Below, one piece after another: positions 49,775 to 58,736 of a stretch of 64,000 nt of DNA. The stretch's first letter is position 1, and every line of letters begins with the position of its first letter. The stretch lies in assembly GCA_026418675.1 (NCBI GenBank), contig JAOAAX010000004.1, forward strand, positions 59,306 to 123,305. Reading direction: 5' to 3'. Made by a program: the position numbers and the translations under genes. The DNA comes from Chthoniobacterales bacterium. GTDB lineage: Bacteria; Verrucomicrobiota; Verrucomicrobiia; Chthoniobacterales; DYNR01. The notes below the pieces were generated by a model. That model searched no databases. It was given only the letters and a program-made list of their open reading frames with translations, and was not told the DNA's origin.

Positions 49775-50356
49775 ATGAATGCAGCGAAGAGTGTGTTTGA
49801 AACGTCTCTTGATGAATTGAAAGAGGTGTTGGAACTATTGCCGGCGATAGCGAAGCCAGTGCAACAAGGGGCGGATTTGCTCGAAGCGTGTTGGAAAGCC
49901 GGGAATAAAGTGATGCTTTGTGGGAATGGTGGGAGTGCTGCGGATGCGGCGCACTTTGCAACGGAGTTTACGTGTCGGTTTAAGGAGGACCGTCGGCCCT
50001 ATCCCGCGATGGCATTGGGAGTGGATGGGGGGTTGTTGACGGCGATTGGGAATGATTATGACTTTCGGGAAATTTTTTCACGGCAAGTGGAAGCATTTGG
50101 GAAGCCTGGGGATGTTTTGATTGGGATAACGACAAGTGGGAAGTCGAGGAATGTGTTGGATGCGATTGAGATGGCGCGGCGGAAACAAATGACTTCGATT
50201 TTGCTATGTGGAAAGGGTGGAGGATTTTCGCTTGGTGTGGCGGATTTGGAGATATTGGTTCCTGAGACGAAGACAACGGCGAGGATTCAGGAGGTGCATC
50301 AGTTTATCTTGCACGTATGGTGTGAGGAGATGGAGGCTCGATTGCCGAAGCAATGA
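49775..50356 (+). CDS. gmhA: Sedoheptulose 7-phosphate isomerase, SIS domain
   Basis: Encodes 193 residues, the size of GmhA, which starts ADP-heptose synthesis for lipopolysaccharide. The SIS core is visible in GNKVMLCGNGGSAADAAHFATEFTCRF (phosphate loop) and DVLIGITTSGKSRNVLDAIEMAR. The end QEVHQFILHVWCEEMEARLP is typical of GmhA, and includes His and Glu that shape the active site. DiaA, a DnaA-binding paralogue, is the alternative. The last four bases overlap the next gene's start (ATGA). Confidence 0.88.
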   Translation: MNAAKSVFETSLDELKEVLELLPAIAKPVQQGADLLEACWKAGNKVMLCGNGGSAADAAHFATEFTCRFKEDRRPYPAMALGVDGGLLTAIGNDYDFREIFSRQVEAFGKPGDVLIGITTSGKSRNVLDAIEMARRKQMTSILLCGKGGGFSLGVADLEILVPETKTTARIQEVHQFILHVWCEEMEARLPKQ

Positions 50357-51453
50357 ATTGGTTTTGGGTGGTGGTGAGTGCGGTAGTTGGGGGAGTGATG
50401 GGATCTTTTGCGAATGCATGTATTTATCGGATGCCGCGAGGGATTCGGCTTTGGGAGCCGCGGCGTTCGTTTTGTCCGAGTTGTGAGCGGATGATTCCGT
50501 GGAGGGAGAATATTCCGATTTTGAGTTATTTGCTGTTGGGAGGGAAGTGTTCGGGGTGTGGGTGGAGGATTCCGGTGAGGTATTTGTTGGTGGAGGTTTT
50601 GATGGTTAGCTTGTTTGTGGGGATTTATTTGGTGCGAGGATTTCCGTTGTGCGTGGGGTATTGGGTTTTGGTGGTTCTGCTTGTGATTGGGGCGTTCGTG
50701 GATTGGGAATTTATGATATTGCCGGATGAGGTTACGGTTGGGGGAGTGATGTTGGGAGTTTTTGTTTCGGCTTTATTGGATGGTATGCATGTGGGTGGGG
50801 AATGGGTGGCAAGAGTGGGGAGTGCTCTGCTGGGAGCAATAGTGGGTTTTTTAGTTTTGTATGCTGTGGTGGAGTTAGGGAAACTGGCATTTGGGAGAAA
50901 GAAAGTGGTTTTTGATGGGAGCGTGGGGTTTCGTTTTTTTAAGGAAGGAGGGAAGTGGGTGGGCGAGTTTGATGGTGAGCGATTAGTCTTGGAGGAGGTT
51001 TTCAATCGTCCGAAGGATGAGCTTGAGATTGAGTGTGAAAAGGTTGAAGTGAATTGTAAGGAATTAGATGAGAGCAAATTGCGGATTCGATTTGACCGTA
51101 TTTTACTGAGGGATGGGGATGAGATTTTGCTTGAGGGGGTGGAGGAGATTCGGGGGCGTGCGAAAGGTGTTGTGATTCCGCGGGAAGCAATGGGTTTTGG
51201 GGATGTGAAATTGATGGCTGCGATTGGGGCTTTTTTGGGGTGGGAGGGTGTTTTATTTACGATATTTGTTGGCTCAGTTGTGGGGTGTTTGGTGGGTTTG
51301 ATTGGTGTTTTGATGGGAAAAGCTGAGAGGGGGACGCAACTTCCGTTTGGACCGTATTTGGCATTTGGGGCGTTGGTCTGGATGTTGGGTGGAGATTATT
51401 TGTGGTATATGTATTGGCAAGGGGTGATGGGTGGGCGGATTGGAGTTGGTTAA
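50353..51453 (+). CDS. pilD: Prepilin peptidase with a large internal insertion
   Basis: Encodes 366 residues of the A24 aspartic peptidase that cuts and methylates type IV prepilins. The methylase-region cysteines are CPSC and CSGC; the two catalytic Asp lie in GAFVDWEFMILPDE and MGFGDVKLMAAIGAFLGW. Between them, about residues 175-275, is an extra soluble segment of about 100 residues rich in Glu, Lys and Val that typical PilD lacks. Eight hydrophobic segments flank these. It overlaps gmhA by four bases; its pilin substrates are outside the window, but PilT is at the left edge. Confidence 0.9.
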   Translation: MNWFWVVVSAVVGGVMGSFANACIYRMPRGIRLWEPRRSFCPSCERMIPWRENIPILSYLLLGGKCSGCGWRIPVRYLLVEVLMVSLFVGIYLVRGFPLCVGYWVLVVLLVIGAFVDWEFMILPDEVTVGGVMLGVFVSALLDGMHVGGEWVARVGSALLGAIVGFLVLYAVVELGKLAFGRKKVVFDGSVGFRFFKEGGKWVGEFDGERLVLEEVFNRPKDELEIECEKVEVNCKELDESKLRIRFDRILLRDGDEILLEGVEEIRGRAKGVVIPREAMGFGDVKLMAAIGAFLGWEGVLFTIFVGSVVGCLVGLIGVLMGKAERGTQLPFGPYLAFGALVWMLGGDYLWYMYWQGVMGGRIGVG

Positions 51454-51460
51454 GTGACTT

Positions 51461-53359
51461 ATGGGGATGAAAGAGAAGGGAAATAAAGAGTGCGACAACA
51501 AGAAGGGAAAGGTAGGATGGAGCGAATTGATGCGGCTGGGTGTTGAGCCGTATCGTTGTTTACTGCGATACTTGCGGCCATATCGGCGTCGTTTTGTGCT
51601 GGGGTTGATGTGTGGGATAGGATTTGCAGTGGTGAATGGTTTATTCCCTGTGGTTGTGCTTGTTGTTGGACGGCAGGTATTTGGAGGGAGTGGGGAACAG
51701 TTTCGATTGCCGGGAGGTGTTGGGAGGTTGTTGGAGCAGTTGCCTCTTTTCCAAAGTCCGAGTCAAGCGGGATTTGCTGGTGTGATGATGGCTGTGGTTG
51801 TTGTGCCGATGGTGATGTTAATGCGGAGTATTTTTTCGTATTTGAATTCGTATTTGATGGCGTGGGTGAGTTATCGGATGCTCCAAGATTTGCGGCTGGA
51901 GCTTTTTTCGCATTTGCTGCGTCAGGGTATGGATTTTTTTGGGCGCGTGAAGGCGGGGAGCCTGATTTCGCGGGTTACAAATGATGTGCGGGTTGCTCAA
52001 ACTGCGTTTGTAACGATTGCCAGCGATGTATTCAAGAATCCGTTTTCGATTCTTATTGGAGCTGTTGTTTTGTTTGCATTGGATTGGAAGTTTTGCTTGG
52101 TGACGTTGCTGCTGTTTCCGACATGTCTTGTGCCTGTGATTGTATTTGGGAGGAAGGTTCGAAAGGCTGGGAAGGCAGAGGAAGAGGAGGCTGGAACGAT
52201 GTCTGTGATTCTGCAGGAGAGCTTTTTAGGGATTCGGGTTATCCAGTCTTTTTGCCGAGAAGAATACCAGGAGAGGCAGTTTGCGCGGAGTTGCGAGGAG
52301 CAATTTCGGAATTCGATGCGTGTGCGTAGGGCTACGGATATAGTGCAGCCGTTGATTGAAACAGTTTCTGCGTTTGGGGTGGCGCTAGCTTTGCTCTATG
52401 TGTATTTTAATAAGATGGCGCCGGAGAGGCTGCTTGCGCTGATGTCGGGGATTTTTTTGCTGTATGATCCGGCGAAGAAGCTTAGTCGGCTTCACATGCA
52501 GCTTCAGAAAGCGATTGCGGCGTCAGTGAACGTTCTTGAACTTTTGAGGAGAGAACCATCTGTTGGCGATCGATCTGATGCGATTGCGTTGTCGAGGTGT
52601 GAAGGGAGGATTGAATTTCGGGAAGTGACATTCGATTATGGGACGAAAGTGGCGGCGTTAGCGAATTTTTCCCTAGTTATTGAACCTGGGAAGAAGTATG
52701 CTTTGGTTGGGCCAAGTGGGGCTGGGAAGACGACGGTTTTATCGCTTTTGCAGCGGTTTTATGATCCGAAGGAGGGAGAGATTTTACTTGATGGGGTGGA
52801 TTTGCGACGTCTGAAGTTGCGGTGGTTGCGTGAACATATCGGAGTGGTGAGTCAAGAAACGTTTCTTTTCCATGATACGATTCTCGAGAATGTGCGTTTT
52901 GGGCGATTGGATGCTACGCGAGAGGAAATAGAGGAGGCCTGCAAGATAGCAAATGCGCACGAGTTTATTCTCAAGCAACCCAATGGGTATGAGACAGTGA
53001 TAGGGGATAAGGGGTGCATGCTATCCGGTGGGCAACAGCAGCGCCTTGCGATTGCACGAGCGATTTTGAAGGATGCGCCGATTCTTCTGCTTGATGAAGC
53101 GACGAGTGCCTTGGATTCGGAATCTGAGCGGATGATCCAAGCGGCATTAGAGCGGCTAGCTGCTGGCCGGACAGTTATTGCGATTGCGCACAGACTCTCG
53201 ACGGTCTTAAATGCTGATTGTATCGTTGTGATGGAAAAGGGGAGGATTGTTGGTCTGGGACGGCACGAGGAGTTGTTGAAAACTTCTAATTTGTATCGGC
53301 GTTTATACGAACTGCAATTTGTTGAAAATTCAATGGGTGCAGGGAAATTTTTTCAGTGA
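51461..53359 (+). CDS. MsbA-like ABC exporter
   Basis: Encodes 632 residues with an N-terminal six-helix membrane domain (about residues 40-355) and a C-terminal ATPase: Walker A GPSGAGKTT, Q-loop VSQETFLFHDTI, signature LSGGQQQRLAIARAIL, Walker B ILLLDEATSALDSESE and the switch His IAHRLST. This is the half-transporter layout of MsbA, the lipid A flippase, and neighbours gmhA and pilD favour an envelope role. A drug exporter is the other option. It is followed by the convergent glutaredoxin and its terminator. Confidence 0.9.
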   Translation: MGMKEKGNKECDNKKGKVGWSELMRLGVEPYRCLLRYLRPYRRRFVLGLMCGIGFAVVNGLFPVVVLVVGRQVFGGSGEQFRLPGGVGRLLEQLPLFQSPSQAGFAGVMMAVVVVPMVMLMRSIFSYLNSYLMAWVSYRMLQDLRLELFSHLLRQGMDFFGRVKAGSLISRVTNDVRVAQTAFVTIASDVFKNPFSILIGAVVLFALDWKFCLVTLLLFPTCLVPVIVFGRKVRKAGKAEEEEAGTMSVILQESFLGIRVIQSFCREEYQERQFARSCEEQFRNSMRVRRATDIVQPLIETVSAFGVALALLYVYFNKMAPERLLALMSGIFLLYDPAKKLSRLHMQLQKAIAASVNVLELLRREPSVGDRSDAIALSRCEGRIEFREVTFDYGTKVAALANFSLVIEPGKKYALVGPSGAGKTTVLSLLQRFYDPKEGEILLDGVDLRRLKLRWLREHIGVVSQETFLFHDTILENVRFGRLDATREEIEEACKIANAHEFILKQPNGYETVIGDKGCMLSGGQQQRLAIARAILKDAPILLLDEATSALDSESERMIQAALERLAAGRTVIAIAHRLSTVLNADCIVVMEKGRIVGLGRHEELLKTSNLYRRLYELQFVENSMGAGKFFQ

Positions 53360-53488
53360 GTTGTGAATTGAGATTAAAAAAAAGATGGATCTTTGGGCTG
53401 GATTTTGGCAAAGGGTAAGTTGTTTTGAGAGAAGGGCTGACAGAGAGTGGGTTAGTGAGGAAAAGAATTTTACCAAGTGAAGTCGAGC

Positions 53489-53521
53489 AAAAAAAAAGCC
53501 GAGCTCATAAGAAGCTCGGCT
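53489..53521 (-). terminator. Rho-independent terminator after the glutaredoxin gene
   Basis: Arms AGCCGAGCT (53497-53505) and AGCTCGGCT (53513-53521) form a perfect nine-pair stem with a seven-base loop. On the minus strand it is followed by a run of nine T (53488-53496 region), so it is a strong terminator for the glutaredoxin and rpsA transcript. The + strand side has only three T, so it may weakly stop the ABC exporter transcript too. Confidence 0.87.
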
Positions 53522-53546
53522 TTCAGCACGAAAGGGATATACGTGC

Positions 53547-53885
53547 TTAATTGGAGCAAGTTAGCTGCTGGATGGGCTGTGAATGGTGGAGGCAGCCGGA
53601 GTTTGTTGGGAAGTCAGTGGAAGCGTTTGAAGGCTCCACTAGATGTTGTTGAATGAGGTATTGTTCCAATTCCTCGCCACTAATGTCGGCCAGCATGACG
53701 CCATTGACTATAACGCATGGGGAGAGGGGCTGACCGCTTAATTCCTCCATTTCTACTCTGTATTGAGGATTTTGAATTATATCTTTTTCCTCGTATTCCA
53801 AATTGTATTTTGCGAGGACGGCTCGGACGCCTTTGCTCCAGCCACAATGGGTTTTGAGGTAAGCTGTGATGGTAGGTTTTGTCAT
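53547..53885 (-). CDS. Glutaredoxin-like protein, CGWS active site
   Basis: Encodes 112 residues from the ATG at 53885; a TTG 21 bases upstream would add seven. TITAYLKTHCGWSKGVRAVL carries a C-x-x-S centre (Cys14), that is, monothiol type, and SPCVIVNG takes the place of the usual cis-Pro TVP segment. A helical part ends in EELEQYLIQQH, and a Ser/Asn/Gln tail of about 25 residues with two extra Cys follows. A role in thiol redox or Fe-S transfer is plausible. It follows rpsA by 38 bases on the same strand. Confidence 0.78.
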   Translation of the reverse strand: MTKPTITAYLKTHCGWSKGVRAVLAKYNLEYEEKDIIQNPQYRVEMEELSGQPLSPCVIVNGVMLADISGEELEQYLIQQHLVEPSNASTDFPTNSGCLHHSQPIQQLTCSN

Positions 53886-53923
53886 AGCGTAGAAGAATTT
53901 TGCCAAGGTTGCGTTGGATGCAA

Positions 53924-55606
53924 TTAATTTTTGCGATTTTCTCCTGGGCGATATTCTTCTTGGGCGGCGAGGAAAGCTTGTTCGAGGCCGACCATATCTT
54001 CTCCTGGTCGGAGCATATCGAGGGCTTCTGATTCGCGGCGTAATTGTTCTTCGCTGTAATTAGCGGCTTTGATGGAGAGGCCGATACGGCGGTCCACGCG
54101 GTCCACTTTGATAACTCTGGCTTCGACTTGTTGGCCGACTTTGAGGACGTCTTTGACTCTCGCGACGTGTTCTTCGCTGATTTGGGAGATATGGACGAGC
54201 CCATCGATATCACCTGGAAGAGCGACGAAGGCACCGAAATTGGTAATTTTGGTGACTTTTCCTGTGACGAGGTCACCGATTTTGAAGCGTTGTTCGATGG
54301 TTTTCCAGGGGTCTTCTTCGAGTTGTTTAATGCCGAGGCTGATGCGCTGGTTTGCTTTGTCAATATCGAGGACGACGGCTTCGATTTCGTCGCCTTTTTT
54401 GAGCATTTCGCTTGGATGGTTAATTTTGCGGGTCCAGCTCAAATCTGAGACGTGGATCATGCCATCGATTCCTTCTTCGAGCTCGATGAAGGCGCCATAG
54501 GCGGTCATGTTGCGGACTTTTCCGCGGACTTGTTTGCCGATGACGTAACGCTGTTCAATTTCGTCCCATGGGTTGGGCTCGAGTTGGCGAATACCGAGAG
54601 AAATTTTCAATTCGTCCTTATTGATACCGAGGACCATAGCTTCGACTTCCTGGCCGAGTTGGAGGACGTCGGAGGGGCGGGCGATGCGCTTAGTCCAGGA
54701 GAGTTCGGAGACGTGGATGAGACCCTCGACACCTTCCTCGATTTGGACGAAGGCTCCGTAGGGCATGAGACTTGTGACTTTGCCTTTTACGCGGGAACCG
54801 ATGGGGTAACGTTCGGCGATATTTTCCCAAGGATTTGGTTGGCCTTGTTTGAGGCCGAGGGAGACTCTTTCTTTTTCGCGGTTTATATCCAGAACGACGA
54901 CCTCGACTTCTTGGCCGATGCTGAGGACTTCGGCTGGGTGGTTGATGCGGGACCATGAAATGTCTGTAACGTGAATGAGGCCGTCTATACCGTTGAGGTC
55001 AATGAAAGCGCCAAACTCCGTGATGTTTTTAATGATACCTTTGACTTTGTCGCCGACTTTGACTGTGTTTAAGAATTGCTGTCTGCGCTCGGCTCTTTCT
55101 TGTTCGATTAGCTCGCGACGGCTGAGGACGACGTTTTTTCGTTCTTCGCTAATTTTGACGATTTTGAAATCGTAGGTATTGCCAACGAACTGATTGAGGT
55201 CTTTGGGAGGGATAATGTCCACCTGGGATGCAGGCAAGAAAGCTTCGACGCCGATGTTAACGGAGAGACCTCCTTTGACGACGGCGCGGACGCGGCCGCG
55301 GATGATACCCCCTTCCTGATAAACTCGGACGATTTTTTCCCAGTTTTGGCGTTGGGCAGCTTTTTGCTTAGAGAGGACGACCATGCCATCGTCGTTTTCG
55401 AGGCGTTCGAGGAGGACCTCGATTTCATCGCCGACTTCAACTTCGGAGGGGTCGTCAAATTCAATGGCGGGGATGATTCCTTCAGATTTGTAACCGATAT
55501 CAACCAAAAATTCGTTTGGGCGTTTTTCGAGGATATGGCCTTTTACGATGCTGCCTTCTCGGTAGTTTTTAGTGGATTTTTCGATCAGTTCTTGAATTTT
55601 CGACAT
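53924..55606 (-). CDS. rpsA: 30S ribosomal protein S1
   Basis: Encodes 560 residues with six S1 OB-fold domains: repeats such as GVEGLIHVSELSW, GIDGMIHVSDLSW and DIDGLVHISQIS recur about every 85 residues. S1 holds mRNA on the 30S subunit and is important for starts without a Shine-Dalgarno sequence, which fits the SD-less ribosomal genes of this window. The start is the ATG at 55606, giving MSKIQELIEKSTKNY; an in-frame upstream extension of 14 residues is not conserved-looking. T precedes the ATG. Confidence 0.94.
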   Translation of the reverse strand: MSKIQELIEKSTKNYREGSIVKGHILEKRPNEFLVDIGYKSEGIIPAIEFDDPSEVEVGDEIEVLLERLENDDGMVVLSKQKAAQRQNWEKIVRVYQEGGIIRGRVRAVVKGGLSVNIGVEAFLPASQVDIIPPKDLNQFVGNTYDFKIVKISEERKNVVLSRRELIEQERAERRQQFLNTVKVGDKVKGIIKNITEFGAFIDLNGIDGLIHVTDISWSRINHPAEVLSIGQEVEVVVLDINREKERVSLGLKQGQPNPWENIAERYPIGSRVKGKVTSLMPYGAFVQIEEGVEGLIHVSELSWTKRIARPSDVLQLGQEVEAMVLGINKDELKISLGIRQLEPNPWDEIEQRYVIGKQVRGKVRNMTAYGAFIELEEGIDGMIHVSDLSWTRKINHPSEMLKKGDEIEAVVLDIDKANQRISLGIKQLEEDPWKTIEQRFKIGDLVTGKVTKITNFGAFVALPGDIDGLVHISQISEEHVARVKDVLKVGQQVEARVIKVDRVDRRIGLSIKAANYSEEQLRRESEALDMLRPGEDMVGLEQAFLAAQEEYRPGENRKN

Positions 55607-55847
55607 AGGGTTAGGTTTAGTGTGAGTAAGAGGACGACGCATCCGCACTTACGGAGTGCCGTGGGGCTGAGAAAAAAACAGCCAAAGGGTTTAATACTGA
55701 AACTTTATTCGGTGAGAAAGTCAACTTTTTAATGAAAAAAATTAGCAACGATGCATGGGAAAAAGAGATAAAGTGATCTTGAATTGAAATTTCAACTTGG
55801 ATGGTAAGATTGGGTAAAGTAAAAAGGGATTAGAAAGAGGAGAAACT

Positions 55848-58733
55848 GTGATACCCTCTCAGAAGATTCAGGAGATTGCAAATTCGATTGCCTATAAAGC
55901 GATTTTCCCTGTGGTTATTACGGATAGCAAGAGGCGGACGGTATGGGTTAATCCAGTATTTATTCGGCTTACTGGATATACGTTGGAGGAAATGAGAGGG
56001 AAGACTCCTGGTTCTGTGCTGCAATGTGAGAAGACGGACATTGAGGTTGTGCGCTATATGCGTCGGATGCTTGACAGTGGCAAGCCATGCACCGTTGAGA
56101 TACTAAACCGCTCAAAATTAGGGAAAGAATATTGGGTTGAGTTGAACATTCAGCCGGTTTTTGACCAAGATGGGAATCTTGAAGCATTTTTTGCGATTCA
56201 GCGCGACATCACGCGTACTGTTCTTGCAGAAAGAAAGTTGAAAGAAAAGGAGCAGCTTCTCCAGAAATTAACTGCTCAGGTTCCAGGGGTTCTGTATCAG
56301 TATCGGTTAGGTCCGGATGGGCATGTCTCTGTTCCGTATTGTTCGGAGGCAATTCATGAGGTGTATGAATTGACCCCGGAAGAAGTCCGAGAGGATGCTT
56401 CAAAAGCTTTTGAACGAATATTGACGGAGGACTTACCGGCTCTTTTAGAGAGTGTGGAGATATCAAAAAATGAACTTACGGACTGGAAAAAAGACTTTCG
56501 AGTCCTTTTGCCGAAGAAGGGCATGCGGTGGTTACGCGGATTTGCCCGTCCTCAGCGCCAGCCGGACGGTTCGACGCTTTGGCATGGATTTATTACGGAC
56601 ATAACGGAGGAAAAAGAAAAGGAGCAATATATCGAGAATAGTCGGCAAATTCTTTTATTTCTTTTTAATGAGGTTCTTGCCGGGTATTGGGACTGGGATC
56701 TTTCGAAGCCAGAAGAAATTTACAGTCAGAGAATCAAAAGTTTCCTTGGATATTCTGAGGCGGAATTTCCGAATACGGTGACATTCTGGAAAAATCTTGT
56801 TTATCCAGAGGATTTGGAATTGCTTTTGAGGTCTTTTGATAAACATGTGGCTTCAGGTGGGAAGGAGCCATTTAGTGCTGAGGTGCGATTTCGGCATAAA
56901 GAGGGGCATTATGTTTGGTTAATGAGTTGTGGCAAGGTGTTGGAGTGGACGGATGATGGGCGAGCGAAGCGGGCAATTGGATGTTTTGTGGATATTGGAG
57001 ACCGGAAAATGGCGGAGAAAAAGTTGGAGGAAGCGAACAAGGAATTGGAGATGCTTATCCAGAAAGAGCGCGAGCTTGCTGCACGAGCCGAGGATGCCAA
57101 CAGAGCGAAGAGTGAATTTTTAGCGAACATGAGCCATGAGATACGGACGCCGATGAATGGGATACTTGGGATGGCTTCGTTGCTGCTAGAGACGGATTTA
57201 ACGGACGAGCAAAGGCGTTTTGCAGAAGTGATCCAATCATCCGGCGAGTCATTGTTGACGTTGTTGAATGACATATTGGATTTTTCGAAGATTGAGGCTC
57301 GGCGTTTGGAGCTTGAGGAGATTGTTTTTGATTTGCCCCATTTGCTTGAGGATTTTGCTGATGCAGTGGCGGTTCGTGCCCATGCCCGGAATTTGGAATT
57401 TTTCCTGTTGGCGTCGCCGAATCTCCCGCGATGGGTTAGTGGTGATCCTGGGCGATTGCGGCAAATACTCAACAATCTTGCCGGGAATGCGATAAAGTTT
57501 ACGGAACACGGGCATGTAATTGTTCGGGCTTTAGCGGAGGGAGGGGTGCGCGGGTTGGAAAATGGTAATGAAAACGATGTAGTTGTCCGTTTTGAAGTTG
57601 AAGATACAGGGATAGGGATACCCGAGGAAAAGCAGGAAAAGCTTTTTCAACGTTTTACGCAGGCGGATTCCTCGATAACGCGTCAGTATGGGGGGACGGG
57701 GCTTGGGCTAGCGATAGCGAAGCAATTAGTGGAGATGATGGGAGGGAGTATCGGTTTTGCGAGCAAAGTGGGGGAAGGGACGAAGTTTTGGGTGACCATT
57801 CGATTCAAGCCAGCAGATCCTCCAGCGGATTTTGGCCCTGAGCCGAATGCGCGCCATCTCCATGGCAAACGCGCGTTAGTTCTTGATGATAATCCAATCA
57901 ATCGGGAGATTCTATGCCTGCAAATGAGTCGGTGGGGTATAGAGGTGGTGGAGGCGAGGGAAGGGGAGACAGCAATCGATTTGCTAAAGGCAGCGTTTGA
58001 GGAGGGGCGGCCATTTTTTTATTTGATTCTAGATTTGCAATTGTCTGGGATGTCTGGGATAGAATTAGCGAGGCGAATTCGGAGCCTGCCGGAATTTGAT
58101 CCGGTTTGGATAATTCTTTTGACTTCGTTGGGGCAGCCTGGGGATGCTGTGCGAAGTGTGGAGGCTGGGATTGATGCGTATTTGAATAAACCAGTGCGGG
58201 CATCGGAGCTTCGGGACATGCTGTTACGGTTATCGTTACAACCACGTCCTCCGAAGTATAAGCAAGAGAAGGGGAGGCGGCTGATAACTCGCCATACGCT
58301 TCGGGAATCTATGCCGGCAAGGGATGGACGGCCCTTGAGGATATTGCTTGTGGAGGATAATCCTGTGAATCAGACAGTTGGGCAGGCGATGTTGCGCAAG
58401 TTGGGATGCACCGTGGATATTGCAGGGAATGGATATGAAGCGATTCGTGCGCTGGAACTGTTTCCTTATGATTTGGTTTTGATGGATGTGCAGATGCCTG
58501 AGCTGGATGGTGTTGCTGCGACGATGAGGATAAGGAGTGGTGATTCAGAGGTATTGAATCGAGAGGTTCCAATAATTGCGATGACAGCGCATGCCATGGC
58601 AGGGGATCGGGAGAGATTTCTGGATGCAGGAATGGATGATTACATTTCAAAACCTGTGACAGCTAAGGCACTTATTGAAATGCTGCAGAAATGGTTTCCG
58701 GATTTTAATCCACGATTCCAGGATAGAAGGTGA
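55848..58733 (+). CDS. Cytoplasmic hybrid histidine kinase with three PAS and two receiver domains
   Basis: Encodes 961 residues, no membrane segments. Three PAS domains (about 16-125, 140-265, 275-395) are followed by the dimerisation helix with His430 in [15 protein letters not shown], an ATPase domain ([38 protein letters not shown]), and two receivers with Asp729 (LILDLQL) and Asp880 (LMDVQMPELDG). The GTG start has GAGGAG about eight bases upstream. No histidine phosphotransfer domain or output domain is present, so the phosphate must pass to a separate Hpt or regulator. The next hybrid kinase begins three bases after its stop. Confidence 0.92.
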   Translation: MIPSQKIQEIANSIAYKAIFPVVITDSKRRTVWVNPVFIRLTGYTLEEMRGKTPGSVLQCEKTDIEVVRYMRRMLDSGKPCTVEILNRSKLGKEYWVELNIQPVFDQDGNLEAFFAIQRDITRTVLAERKLKEKEQLLQKLTAQVPGVLYQYRLGPDGHVSVPYCSEAIHEVYELTPEEVREDASKAFERILTEDLPALLESVEISKNELTDWKKDFRVLLPKKGMRWLRGFARPQRQPDGSTLWHGFITDITEEKEKEQYIENSRQILLFLFNEVLAGYWDWDLSKPEEIYSQRIKSFLGYSEAEFPNTVTFWKNLVYPEDLELLLRSFDKHVASGGKEPFSAEVRFRHKEGHYVWLMSCGKVLEWTDDGRAKRAIGCFVDIGDRKMAEKKLEEANKELEMLIQKERELAARAEDANRAKSEFLANMSHEIRTPMNGILGMASLLLETDLTDEQRRFAEVIQSSGESLLTLLNDILDFSKIEARRLELEEIVFDLPHLLEDFADAVAVRAHARNLEFFLLASPNLPRWVSGDPGRLRQILNNLAGNAIKFTEHGHVIVRALAEGGVRGLENGNENDVVVRFEVEDTGIGIPEEKQEKLFQRFTQADSSITRQYGGTGLGLAIAKQLVEMMGGSIGFASKVGEGTKFWVTIRFKPADPPADFGPEPNARHLHGKRALVLDDNPINREILCLQMSRWGIEVVEAREGETAIDLLKAAFEEGRPFFYLILDLQLSGMSGIELARRIRSLPEFDPVWIILLTSLGQPGDAVRSVEAGIDAYLNKPVRASELRDMLLRLSLQPRPPKYKQEKGRRLITRHTLRESMPARDGRPLRILLVEDNPVNQTVGQAMLRKLGCTVDIAGNGYEAIRALELFPYDLVLMDVQMPELDGVAATMRIRSGDSEVLNREVPIIAMTAHAMAGDRERFLDAGMDDYISKPVTAKALIEMLQKWFPDFNPRFQDRR

Positions 58734-58736
58734 GCT

